From positions 1-22,512 of the forward strand of contig JBFJVZ010000067.1 of NCBI GenBank assembly GCA_041623895.1: a DNA stretch of 22,512 bases. The letters run 5' to 3'. Source of the stretch: JBFJVZ01 sp041623895. Its GTDB lineage: Bacteria > Planctomycetota > Planctomycetia > Pirellulales > Pirellulaceae. A model generated the notes under the pieces. That model was not told the origin of the DNA, did no database searches, and saw only the letters and a list, made by a program, of their open reading frames with translations. Below, one piece after another: positions 14,801 through 22,512 of this stretch (position 1 is the first letter of the stretch; every line of letters begins with the position of its first letter). A program made the translations under genes and the position numbers.

Positions 14801-17167
14801 TCAACGCGACAGCACGATCGCTGATTCGCTCAACACCTCGTACCCGCCGTGCTCGCCCGTGGCGCGAATGATGCACTTCTGCTCGTCGCTGATCGCCTGA
14901 TGATCCGGTGATCGCGTCACCGTCAACTCAGCCGACTGCTTGTCCGCCGCCAAAGTGATCGATGAAGCAGTCAACGATGGCGGATCGTCTCCGGCCGCAT
15001 GCAGAGAAACCGTCACCGGACCTTGAAGCTCCCCGGAACGAAACAAGTCGATCGGCACCGTCACGGAATCCCCATTCCACCGGTAGTACTCTTGGGGCGT
15101 ACTGATTTTCAATAGCGCGCCTTCCACATTCATGGTGATCCGTTGCTGCATGCGATTGACCAGGTATCGTGTTCGGCCGCTGGCATCGGGTACCGTGACG
15201 ACGGAGTTCAAGATGATTCGAGAAGTCCGATCGGTCTGGACCCACTCGGGAATGATCAGTGGGAACACACCCTCGTCCTGGCCAGCCGGAATCACTTGCG
15301 GATGCCCCAGGATCCCTTGCCGGACCCGATCCGGTACCGCTGCCATCTGCAATTCAACGGGCCCTTCGTATTGCTCCAGTCGCTCGATCACCACGGGTGC
15401 CGGATACGTGGTTCCACGATTCACCGTTCGTGCGGCGTCTGGATATTTCGGACGGACGATCGTTCTTGGTTTCAGCATCGGAGCCAACAGCATCCGTGCT
15501 TGTTGCGAGATGACGGAATCATCAGCCGCTGTCGCGGTCGCTTTCACCACGATCATGCAAGCGTCGGGAGTCACGTTAGCGTCGCAAGAAATCGGAATGT
15601 CCACGCCCAGCTGTTTCTCGTCGATCTTGATTTCGTCGGGCACGTGAACTCCCGGCGGCAGGGACTGTACTTCCAGCTTGATCTCGCCGGCGAAACCATC
15701 GATTCGCTCAACGTCGATTCCGATCGCACCGGTTTGCTGTTTGCCTGCGCGGCGCCGTTTGGGAGCCGCGATCGGATCGGCACCGATGATCGTCTCGACG
15801 CGAATCGGCGCGGTCATGCGAAATCCAGGCTGTGGCGGACCGATGCAAAGCCGATAAACAGCGTCGATACTGCCGCTGGCCGACGCCTGATCGGTGACAA
15901 GCAAGCGATACTGACTATCGTCGGGAATCTTTAGTACGGCTCGCCCGCCCGCTGATCCGCCAGCGTCACCCTTGGCGATCACTTTGCCGTCTTGAGTGAC
16001 AACGCTGAAGGCCAGATCCAGTTCGCTACCACGTGTACGAGAGGCGAGGTCGATCGACCAGACATCGCCTTTGCTGCCTGCAAAGTTGTACACATCGTAC
16101 CCTTGCGAATTGTCCAACACGCCGCAAAGGCAAACGGGCAGCGTCAGCGGTGTTACTTCGGCAGTGGACGCGGCGGTGACCACGGTTTCGGCAAGTTGCG
16201 AAACTTCGATGGGAATCGTACCAGCGGATCCATGTTTGGTCTGGAGCAAATAGTCGAACGATTGCTCGCCGCTTTTGATGTTTTCGTTCAAGGTTTCAAG
16301 CTTCGGCTCGCCCGATGCAATTCCATAACCGATCAAGGTCACCTCGGTTTCCGAATTCGGCGGCACACTGCTCGGCATCATAGCCACCACACGCGGGCCG
16401 CGTCGCAGCAACATCCGGTAGACCATGGCCCGGTTTCCGCGAAAGTCCAGCTCATTCAGCGTGATCGTGTACTGAGTGTTCTTGTCGACCTGGAAGGTTA
16501 GATACGTTCCCGTGCCAGCGGTGTCCACGTGATCGACAATCTTGCGGCCGGTATCATCCACGATTTGAATCGCTGCATTCATGGGCGAGCCGATCTTTTG
16601 GCGGGGTAATTCACACGTGATCAAGCCCGAATGCTCGGCGACAAAAACATAACGGTCGACTTCTTCTTTCTTTTCCAAGCGTCCGTTCAGTGTCAGTGGC
16701 AGCGAAGGTAACTGACGCGAATCCCCGTCGAACGCACAGGCTTCTTCGCTGACTTCCGGCAGGTCACGGCTGATCACAAACTCCGCCGGCTCGCTGGCGC
16801 CATTAGCGTTAGCCACCTGCCAATGGATCACCCCCGCGGGCATATCCGGCGGAATGGTGATTCGTGCAGTTAACTCACGGGGAATCGGAAACGGTTTGTA
16901 GGAATTCAACGCGCGCGGACCAAACCAATAAGGTGCACCGGGGTAGATCAAGGGTCCCGGCTGGGAAAGAATTTCTAATTGGACGCGATCGTCATCCACA
17001 AAGAACTCGACGTCCGGCGTCAAGTCGTAGCCTCCCAGCTGAACTTCGACACTCGACCCCGCTTGTCCGCCAGGGGGATACACATAGCCCAGTGTTGGTC
17101 GCTGTTGTGCCGCCGCGCGACCGGCCAACAAACCGGCGGCCAATGCCAAGATTGCAAAACGCTGCAT
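14801..17167 (-). CDS. Secreted protein with pre-peptidase C-terminal-type domains
   Basis: The 788-residue protein has a Sec signal peptide (MQRFAILALAAGLLAG, cleavage near AAA|QQ at 20). The mature part is all beta. An N-terminal IPT/TIG-like segment (PTLGYVYPPGGQAGSSVEVQLGG) is followed by a first PPC-like domain (LNGRLEKKEEVDRYVFVAE...), a second IPT-like segment (MMPSSVPPNSETEVTLIGYG), a second PPC-like domain (GVLDNSQGYDVYNFAGSKGD) and further Ig-like strands to the end. No catalytic motif is seen. Such proteins are typical third members of planctomycete DUF1549/DUF1501 operons and may bind polymers or scaffold their partners. ATG at 17167 shares one base with the preceding stop (TGATG), which indicates translational coupling; a GTG one codon earlier is also possible. 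Confidence 0.85.
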   Translation of the reverse strand: MQRFAILALAAGLLAGRAAAQQRPTLGYVYPPGGQAGSSVEVQLGGYDLTPDVEFFVDDDRVQLEILSQPGPLIYPGAPYWFGPRALNSYKPFPIPRELTARITIPPDMPAGVIHWQVANANGASEPAEFVISRDLPEVSEEACAFDGDSRQLPSLPLTLNGRLEKKEEVDRYVFVAEHSGLITCELPRQKIGSPMNAAIQIVDDTGRKIVDHVDTAGTGTYLTFQVDKNTQYTITLNELDFRGNRAMVYRMLLRRGPRVVAMMPSSVPPNSETEVTLIGYGIASGEPKLETLNENIKSGEQSFDYLLQTKHGSAGTIPIEVSQLAETVVTAASTAEVTPLTLPVCLCGVLDNSQGYDVYNFAGSKGDVWSIDLASRTRGSELDLAFSVVTQDGKVIAKGDAGGSAGGRAVLKIPDDSQYRLLVTDQASASGSIDAVYRLCIGPPQPGFRMTAPIRVETIIGADPIAAPKRRRAGKQQTGAIGIDVERIDGFAGEIKLEVQSLPPGVHVPDEIKIDEKQLGVDIPISCDANVTPDACMIVVKATATAADDSVISQQARMLLAPMLKPRTIVRPKYPDAARTVNRGTTYPAPVVIERLEQYEGPVELQMAAVPDRVRQGILGHPQVIPAGQDEGVFPLIIPEWVQTDRTSRIILNSVVTVPDASGRTRYLVNRMQQRITMNVEGALLKISTPQEYYRWNGDSVTVPIDLFRSGELQGPVTVSLHAAGDDPPSLTASSITLAADKQSAELTVTRSPDHQAISDEQKCIIRATGEHGGYEVLSESAIVLSR

Positions 17168-18516
17168 CACACCAACCCGGGGATCATGCGGCCTTTGTCC
17201 AGAATTGGCACCGGGCGGCCGAGTGGAGTCTGGTAAGTTTTGTTGGTATCGATTCCCATCAACGTATAGATGGTGCGGTGCAGATCATGAATCGAGACGG
17301 GATCCGTCGTTGGCTCGGAGGCGTGTTTGTCCGTCGCACCAATGACCTGCCCGTTGCGAATGCCGCCGCCGGCAATCATCACACTTTGCGCTTTGCCCCA
17401 ATGATCGCGACCGGCGTTATTGTTGACTTTGGGTGTGCGTCCCATTTCGCCCATCATGATCACTAAGGTGCTATCCAACATTCCGCGTTGCTCCAGATCG
17501 GTAACCAAGGCTGCGAACGCCTGGTCGGCTTGCGGAATCAAATCGTGTTTCAGCGATGGAAAGCAATCGGCATGTGTGTCCCAACCCGGATTGTCGACTC
17601 CGATGAAGCGGCAGCCAGCTTCGACCAGCCGTCTGGACAACAGTGCACAATGTCCGATGGTCGAATAACCGTACATCTTGCGAAGCGACTCGGGTTCACT
17701 GGCAATGTCGAACGCCTGTTGAGCTTCCGGCGACGTGATCAAATCATGAGCTTTCTGATAATAAGTGCTCATCTCTTCGGCAGTACCATCGAGTTGGCGT
17801 TGCAGGCTTTCCACTCCGCGCAGCAACCGTTCACGACGGCTCATCCGCGCCGCATCGATTCCACGCGGAAGCCGCAGATCCTTGACCTCGAAATCAGGCT
17901 GAACCGGATCGCTTTCGATCACAAAAGGTGCGTACTGTGGCCCATAAAACCCGGGGCCTCCAGCATCCATCGGCGCGGGCAAATTGATGTAGGAAGGCAC
18001 TTTGCCGCCCAGCCCAAGTTCTCTCGCCACTTTGGAGCCGATCGAAGGAAAGTGCGTGTTGGCAGGAATGCGGCTGTTCTGGCCGTCGCGGAATCGTGCC
18101 CGCTTCCCGGTCATCACGTAGTAGTATCCGGTGACATGGCCGTTATCTTCGTGCGAATGACTGCGGATGATGGTGTATTTATCCGCCACCCGCGCGCAAT
18201 GTTGGCAATGCTCGCCGACGTAGGTCCCCGCTACGTTGGTGTGAATTGGTTGAAAGGGCCCACGAATCTCTTGCGGTGCTTCCGGCTTCAAATCCCACAT
18301 GTCGATCGTGCTGGGGCCGCCTTCCAGGAACAGCATGATCACTGCTTTCGCGGTGCCGCCCGCCGTTGCGCCCGCCGCTTCCAACTCCATCAAGTTCGGC
18401 AAGCCCAGACCGCCAAGCAAACCGCCGGCACCCAGCCCTCCGATACGCAGCGCACTGCGACGCGAAACGCGATCACATCGAGAACGACCGAAAGCGTCCA
18501 GTTCGATGGTAAGCAT
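17167..18516 (-). CDS. Tat-exported DUF1501 protein (partner of DUF1549/DUF1553)
   Basis: The 449-residue protein has a clear twin-arginine signal: SRRSALRIGGLGAGGLLGG (18-36). After it come LFLEGGPSTIDMWDLKP (62-78), typical of this DUF1501 class, then SHSHEDNGHVTGYYYVMTGKR (119-139) and GEMGRTPKVN...GRDHWG near the C-terminus. The latter includes likely metal-ligand Asp and His. A CQHC pair lies at 104-107. The fold belongs to the alkaline phosphatase/sulfatase superfamily, but no substrate is known. It is the middle gene of a three-gene operon: 18 bases after the Big_2/DUF1549/DUF1553 gene and sharing one base with the next. It differs clearly from the other DUF1501 gene at 13252 in leader and motifs, so the two are distant paralogues. 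Confidence 0.92.
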   Translation of the reverse strand: MLTIELDAFGRSRCDRVSRRSALRIGGLGAGGLLGGLGLPNLMELEAAGATAGGTAKAVIMLFLEGGPSTIDMWDLKPEAPQEIRGPFQPIHTNVAGTYVGEHCQHCARVADKYTIIRSHSHEDNGHVTGYYYVMTGKRARFRDGQNSRIPANTHFPSIGSKVARELGLGGKVPSYINLPAPMDAGGPGFYGPQYAPFVIESDPVQPDFEVKDLRLPRGIDAARMSRRERLLRGVESLQRQLDGTAEEMSTYYQKAHDLITSPEAQQAFDIASEPESLRKMYGYSTIGHCALLSRRLVEAGCRFIGVDNPGWDTHADCFPSLKHDLIPQADQAFAALVTDLEQRGMLDSTLVIMMGEMGRTPKVNNNAGRDHWGKAQSVMIAGGGIRNGQVIGATDKHASEPTTDPVSIHDLHRTIYTLMGIDTNKTYQTPLGRPVPILDKGRMIPGLV

Positions 18517-18534
18517 GATGATGATTCCCAGCGG

Positions 18535-21021
18535 TTAATGGTTATACAAAAACTCTTTACTGTTCATTAAAGCCCACATGATGTCTTCGATGGCTGGCTG
18601 ACGGTTCGCTTCCAAGTCGGCAAACAGTTCGGACATCAATTCGCGTTCGGCCGGGGTCGGCTGCCGCGCGAGCATCGTCAAATAAATCTCATCCAGCAGT
18701 TCGTTGGTTTCCCAGTTTGCTTCTGCCCAACGACGCGCGCTGCCACCGCGATCACTAATTTTGGCGCCCAGTTCAGGCGAATTCATCAAGTGCAGTGCTT
18801 GTGAAATGCTGGGCGAGTTGCCTCGCTCGCACGCACAAACCGTTGTCCGCTGAGGACGACCAAAAATGCGGAAGAAATACGATGGCATACGGTTGTCCCA
18901 CACTTCAATCGCCCGCGCTCCCAAAGGCCAGCCGTTGAATTTCTCGGGGCTTCCCGTTACCTGGCAGATCGCATCCAGCAAGACTTCCGCCGGCAACGCA
19001 CGCGATTCTGCATGCGAAAAATATTGTTCGTCCGCAACATTGGTCTCGTTTGTTTCGCCAGAGGCCTGATAGACGCGGGAGTTGAGCAGCGTGCGAGTAA
19101 ACGCCTTGAGGTCGTAACCGGTGTCCCGCAAATGTTCTGCCAGGGCGTCCAATAATGGCTCGTTGGTTGCCGGATTCGAGGCCCGTAGGTCGTCCACCGG
19201 TTCGACCAGGCCGCGGCCAAAATAATGAGCCCACATGCGGTTGGCGATCGCTCGGGCAAAAAACGGATTTGACGAATCAGTCATCCAAGCAGCCAGTCGT
19301 TCACGACGGTCTCGCTCGATCAATCCCGCCAGCGGATCGACTTCGGTTGCCTCCGCTTCATGCGGCTGACCCAGCCCCACAGACGGAACCATTTCGCCCG
19401 TTCGCGGATGCTTCAAATCTCTGGCCGCGGTCAGCACGAGCGCACTGCTGCCGTCGGGCAAACTTTTCTGTTTGATGCCGGTGAAGAAACCAGCCAACGC
19501 GTAGAAATCTCTTTGGCTCCAGCGTTCAAACGGATGATGATGACATTGCGCACACTCGATTCTGACACCAAGAAACAGTTGGCTGATCGCGCTAGCCGCT
19601 TCGGTGGGTTGTTTCAGCGATGTGTAGATAGCGGTCGGCGCGATTCGCTGCATGTTGCCTCGCGCCGTTAATATCTCACGAGCCATCTGGTCATAGGGAC
19701 GGTTGTGGGCAAACTGCTCGCGCAGCCAACGTACCATCGCGACCGACCGATTCGGACCCAATGCGTTGGCGTCAACTCGCATGATGTCAGCCCACAGCAA
19801 CGACCAATAACTCGCGTACTCAGGCCGCTCCAACAGCCGATCGACCAGCCTCGCTCGCTTATCCGAATCGACATCACTTAAGAATTCGCGCGCTTCGGTT
19901 GCCGTTGGCAGCGTGCCAATCACATCCAAGCTTGCGCGGCGCAGAAAGCTTGCATCGTCGCACAGGCCGCTTGGCTTGATACCCATTTCCTGCAGCTTGT
20001 CCCAAACCAAGTTGTCGACAAAGTTGTTTTCCGGCGGTCGAACGAAATCCGAAGTCTGACGTGGCACGCCGATGCGGCTGACCGCGATGTGTCCCAGGTA
20101 TCGCACCAAGATCGCTGCTTCACCCGGCACGCCGGCAGCCTGCACTCGTCCGCGAGTATCAACTTCCGCGATCGTGGGCGCGTTTGTTTCATAAGCCGAC
20201 TCGGCAGTCACGTCTCGCATGTTGCCATCGGAGTCGTAAGCAATCACTCGCAACTGCTGAGTCAACTCTTGCTGATCTGCTTGCACCCGCAAGGTTCTCA
20301 CCTCGGGCGTCACTTCGATCCGTGCGACCGGCGACGCGATGTCTCGATCCAGTTTAGCGCCTTCTTCGATCCAGCGAAGCATTCGTCGGTAGCCAAAGCT
20401 GCCGGCTGCAACTGCTTGTCCACCGCCATGCGGAATCATCCCAGTACCCTTACGTAACAGGAGACTCGCTTCCGCTGCCGCCAGATTGATACGTCGTCCG
20501 CGTCCCTGCCGAGTCAGCGCTTCGTGGTCAGCTGCCGCATCGAAGCCAAACAAACTCAAACGAAATCCGTTCTTGCCTTCCGCCTTGCCGTGGCAACTTC
20601 CCGAATTGCAGCCGGACTTGGTCAGCACCGGATTGACGTCATTATGGTACGAGATCGCCGCGGGTTGATCGAATTGCCGAACTTGAATACTCGTTCGGTA
20701 TTCTTTGCCGTCGATCTGGGCGATCAAGGCCGTGGTTCCATCGCCACTCGCTTCGACCCGACCCGACGCAGAAACGACCGCGACCGAATTGTCCTCGATA
20801 CGAAACGTCGCTCGCGATGTCAGATCAAATGCGCCTCGCACGGAATCATCCGCGTCAACGACAACTTGCGCCGACGACTCGGGCCCCACCAGGACGACCG
20901 GATTGGGAAGTACCCAAATTTGTTGTGCGGTTAAAGGCGACTCAACAGTCGCCGCCAAAGCGAACAGGCAGATCACAACCAATGGGTGGCAAGAGGATCG
21001 GTCATAGCCGCGACCCATCAT
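18535..21021 (-). CDS. Planctomycete cytochrome-type protein with Big_2, DUF1549 and DUF1553 domains
   Basis: The 828-residue exported protein has a signal peptide (hydrophobic 13-28, cleavage near LTA|QQ at 32). A first cytochrome-like region holds SGCNSGSCHGK (136-146), with C138, C143 and H144. A Big_2-like Ig domain lies at about 233-320. DUF1549 spans about 333-520 and contains IECAQCHHHPFERW (488-501), a standard CxxCH haem motif (C490, C493, H494). DUF1553 follows at about 575-815, with NPFFARAIANRMWAHYFGRGLVEP (585-608) and LLNSRVYQAS. Covalent haem and redox activity outside the cytoplasm are likely from these motifs but unproven. It is the first gene of the operon with the DUF1501 and PPC proteins. 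An extended -10 promoter lies about 50 bases upstream. A second ATG one codon in, at 21018, is possible. Confidence 0.93.
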   Translation of the reverse strand: MMGRGYDRSSCHPLVVICLFALAATVESPLTAQQIWVLPNPVVLVGPESSAQVVVDADDSVRGAFDLTSRATFRIEDNSVAVVSASGRVEASGDGTTALIAQIDGKEYRTSIQVRQFDQPAAISYHNDVNPVLTKSGCNSGSCHGKAEGKNGFRLSLFGFDAAADHEALTRQGRGRRINLAAAEASLLLRKGTGMIPHGGGQAVAAGSFGYRRMLRWIEEGAKLDRDIASPVARIEVTPEVRTLRVQADQQELTQQLRVIAYDSDGNMRDVTAESAYETNAPTIAEVDTRGRVQAAGVPGEAAILVRYLGHIAVSRIGVPRQTSDFVRPPENNFVDNLVWDKLQEMGIKPSGLCDDASFLRRASLDVIGTLPTATEAREFLSDVDSDKRARLVDRLLERPEYASYWSLLWADIMRVDANALGPNRSVAMVRWLREQFAHNRPYDQMAREILTARGNMQRIAPTAIYTSLKQPTEAASAISQLFLGVRIECAQCHHHPFERWSQRDFYALAGFFTGIKQKSLPDGSSALVLTAARDLKHPRTGEMVPSVGLGQPHEAEATEVDPLAGLIERDRRERLAAWMTDSSNPFFARAIANRMWAHYFGRGLVEPVDDLRASNPATNEPLLDALAEHLRDTGYDLKAFTRTLLNSRVYQASGETNETNVADEQYFSHAESRALPAEVLLDAICQVTGSPEKFNGWPLGARAIEVWDNRMPSYFFRIFGRPQRTTVCACERGNSPSISQALHLMNSPELGAKISDRGGSARRWAEANWETNELLDEIYLTMLARQPTPAERELMSELFADLEANRQPAIEDIMWALMNSKEFLYNH

Positions 21022-21071
21022 GTGGCTTCACAACAATCGGGCATGGGGTGGGACAAACAGGCGGGAGCAAG

Positions 21072-21080
21072 AGTATACCA
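21072..21080 (-). promoter_or_regulatory. Extended -10 promoter for the DUF1549/DUF1501 operon
   Basis: On the minus strand TGGTATACT matches the extended -10 consensus TGnTATAAT except for one base. It lies 50 bases upstream of the ATG at 21021. No -35 box is seen, which extended -10 promoters can lack. Confidence 0.4.
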
Positions 21081-21203
21081 TCCGCGGGGGTAATGCCGCG
21101 AGCGATTCTTTTATGGCTGAATTCAGCAAAATTCAGGCATTCAATCGCGCCGTCAGCTCTCCCGAGGTCCGCTACCATTGAGAATTAGCTCTGCCGCGAT
21201 CGG

Positions 21204-21209
21204 TACACT
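21204..21209 (+). promoter_or_regulatory. Candidate -10 box TACACT before the ceramidase-like gene
   Basis: TACACT ends 33 bases before the ATG at 21243. TTGAGA (21178-21183) could be a -35, but the 20-base spacing is longer than ideal. Another possible -10, TCTAAT, overlaps at 21209-21214. Confidence 0.3.
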
Positions 21210-21230
21210 CTAATTGCGGGGCGATCAGCG

Positions 21231-21237
21231 AAAGGTG
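21231..21237 (+). promoter_or_regulatory. Ribosome binding site AAAGGTG
   Basis: AAAGGTG ends five bases before the ATG at 21243 and supports that start. Confidence 0.5.
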
Positions 21238-21242
21238 AACCG

Positions 21243-22512
21243 ATGAAACCGTGTCCAATGCGTTCTTCATATTGCGTACTAATCTCTGTCAGCTTGTTTT
21301 TCTCGGCGGCGGCCCGTAGTGCCGATGAGTTATCGCTGACCCATTCACAATCACATCAAGTCACTGCCGGCGACAATGCTGGTGGGCTGCGAGTCGGCTT
21401 GGCCGAGTCGGACATCACGCCGCCGATCGGATTTCCGATGGCGGGCTATTACCACGAACGACTTGCCGAAGGAACGATCGATCCTCTGAAGGCGAAAGCA
21501 ATCGTCTTTCGTGCCCCCGATACTTCCGCTGCGCTGGTTGTCTGCGACTTAATCGGCATTGCCACCGATCTGTCGCACGAAGTCCGCCGACGAGCGTCCG
21601 AGAAGACCGGCATCCCCGCGAGCAACATCGTGATCGCGGCAACACACTCGCACACCGCGCCCGACTACATGAAAGAGTTGTATCGGTATCTGGGTAAGCA
21701 ACAACAGCAGAAGCTGCGAGCCGAATACATCGAAAAACTGATCAGCGGTCCGGTCACAGCGATCGTCGAGGCGCACGGAAACGCGCAACCGGCATCGCTA
21801 TCCGCGGGGTCAGCAACGCAAACCACAGCCGTTGCCTTTAACCGTCGTTTTGTCATGCGCGACGGCAGCGTGCGCACCTGGCAGTCGCTGTCCAATCCGG
21901 AAGTTGTCCGGGCCGCCGGCCCCATCGATCCGCAGATTGAACTCCTCGCCATTCGCAGTCTTGAGGGTGACACGACTCGTGGAATCCTCAGCAACTTCGC
22001 TCTGCATCTTGATACAGTCGGAGGGATGCGCTGGAGTGCTGACTATCCGTTTTTCATCGAGCGAAGTTTGCAAAAGAAGTTTGGCAAAGATCTGATTTCG
22101 ATTTTCGGCACCGGCTGCTGTGGTGACATCAACCATGTCGATCCCTCGACGCCCAACCGCCACAAAGCGGACTTTATCGGCGATGCCATCGGCACGTCGA
22201 TCAGCGAACAGTTCGCCCAGTTGTCGCCGCTAAAAGGCAGTCGACTGATCGTCAAATCGCAAACCGTCCAGCTGCCTTTAGAGGAAGTGACTCAAGCACA
22301 AGTCCGGAGAGCGGTGCAGATCGTCGAATTGGCAAAGCAAGGTGCCAAAGTCGATTTTTTCGATCATGTCACTTCGTACAAGCGACTGATTTTGGATCAA
22401 TTGCTGCGCCGCGAACCATTCGCAAACACGGCAGACCACATCACTTGGGGACTCAGCCGCTCGCTGGCTGGCATTGGCGCGAAGCTGCCGGTGGACGTCA
22501 CCGTGATCACGA
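21243..22512 (+). CDS. Neutral-ceramidase-like exported protein (3' end outside window)
   Basis: An open frame runs from ATG 21243 to the window edge, 423 codons without a stop. It starts with a Sec signal peptide (hydrophobic core VLISVSLFFSAAARSA). RVGLAESDITPPIGFPMAGYY is the standard opening of the ceramidase_alk N-terminal family. THSHTAPD (134-141) corresponds to the first zinc-histidine motif, LHLDT (254-258) to the second, and GTGCCGDINH (289-298) to the region around the catalytic Ser of true neutral ceramidases. In Pseudomonas ceramidase, as I recall, that region reads GDVSPN. Here the Ser is absent, so ceramide hydrolysis is doubtful and another amide or ester may be cut. The family is common in planctomycetes. 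It is divergent from the DUF1549 operon across 221 bases. Confidence 0.85.
   Translation, partial: MKPCPMRSSYCVLISVSLFFSAAARSADELSLTHSQSHQVTAGDNAGGLRVGLAESDITPPIGFPMAGYYHERLAEGTIDPLKAKAIVFRAPDTSAALVVCDLIGIATDLSHEVRRRASEKTGIPASNIVIAATHSHTAPDYMKELYRYLGKQQQQKLRAEYIEKLISGPVTAIVEAHGNAQPASLSAGSATQTTAVAFNRRFVMRDGSVRTWQSLSNPEVVRAAGPIDPQIELLAIRSLEGDTTRGILSNFALHLDTVGGMRWSADYPFFIERSLQKKFGKDLISIFGTGCCGDINHVDPSTPNRHKADFIGDAIGTSISEQFAQLSPLKGSRLIVKSQTVQLPLEEVTQAQVRRAVQIVELAKQGAKVDFFDHVTSYKRLILDQLLRREPFANTADHITWGLSRSLAGIGAKLPVDVTVIT

Noticed and set aside
17488..18570. 360-codon open frame on the plus strand
   Set aside because: It is antisense to the Tat-exported DUF1501 gene; its translation is low-complexity and has no family resemblance.
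1..22512. Defence, toxin-antitoxin, prophage or secondary-metabolite system
   Set aside because: No nuclease, helicase, methyltransferase, integrase, transposase or synthase motif was found in any convincing frame.

Overview
The window looks like chromosomal DNA of a planctomycete, most likely a member of the Pirellulaceae (Rhodopirellula/Blastopirellula-like). Four things point there. An ECF sigma factor sits next to a zinc-finger/serine-threonine kinase. A surface protein has an Arg-rich N-terminus ending in LLAA. There is an exported sulfatase and two exported DUF1501 modules, one with a planctomycete cytochrome-type (DUF1549/DUF1553) protein. The intergenic repeat is of the kind that reads WEGEAPAEP, GRGSCRAE or GRARLLPS in its three frames. 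No tRNA, rRNA, CRISPR array, transposase, integrase or phage gene was seen. All gaps between called genes are shorter than 300 bases.

Layout. Bases 1-2028 hold the 3' part of a gene for an unusual kinase-like protein with C-terminal hydrophobic segments. It is followed by a small secreted protein of unknown function (2181-3023). Next comes a signalling pair: an ECF sigma factor (3152-3730) and a membrane kinase with an N-terminal anti-sigma-type zinc finger and a C-terminal, probably periplasmic, lectin-like domain (3828-5852). A surface protein with two unusual cadherin-like repeats follows (6105-8177). It shares a 13-base upstream sequence with the kinase gene, so both may belong to one regulon. 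A mannonate dehydratase (8253-9233, +) and a sulfatase (9452-11038, -) then converge on a cluster of 50-base repeats. A further pair of repeat arms lies on the other side of the sulfatase.

The right half holds two separate exported DUF1501 modules facing each other. On the + strand are DUF1800 (11293-13197) and DUF1501 (13252-14694). On the - strand, from 21021 down to 14801, is a tight three-gene operon: a Big_2/DUF1549/DUF1553 protein with haem-like CH motifs, a Tat-exported DUF1501 protein, and a secreted protein with pre-peptidase C-terminal-type domains. A perfect 11-base inverted repeat follows the first module. At the right edge, divergent from the operon, a neutral-ceramidase-like exported protein starts at 21243 and runs off the window.

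Biologically this is the surface and polysaccharide biology typical of planctomycetes: sulfated-sugar and uronate breakdown, exported proteins of unknown enzymology, and ECF/kinase sensing at the envelope. I see no defence or mobile system. The items most worth a second look are the inserted module in the cadherin-like repeats, the shared 13-base motif, the repeats around the sulfatase, the non-classical ceramidase motif and the kinase-like left-edge protein. Five candidate promoters share the -10 hexamer TAYACT.
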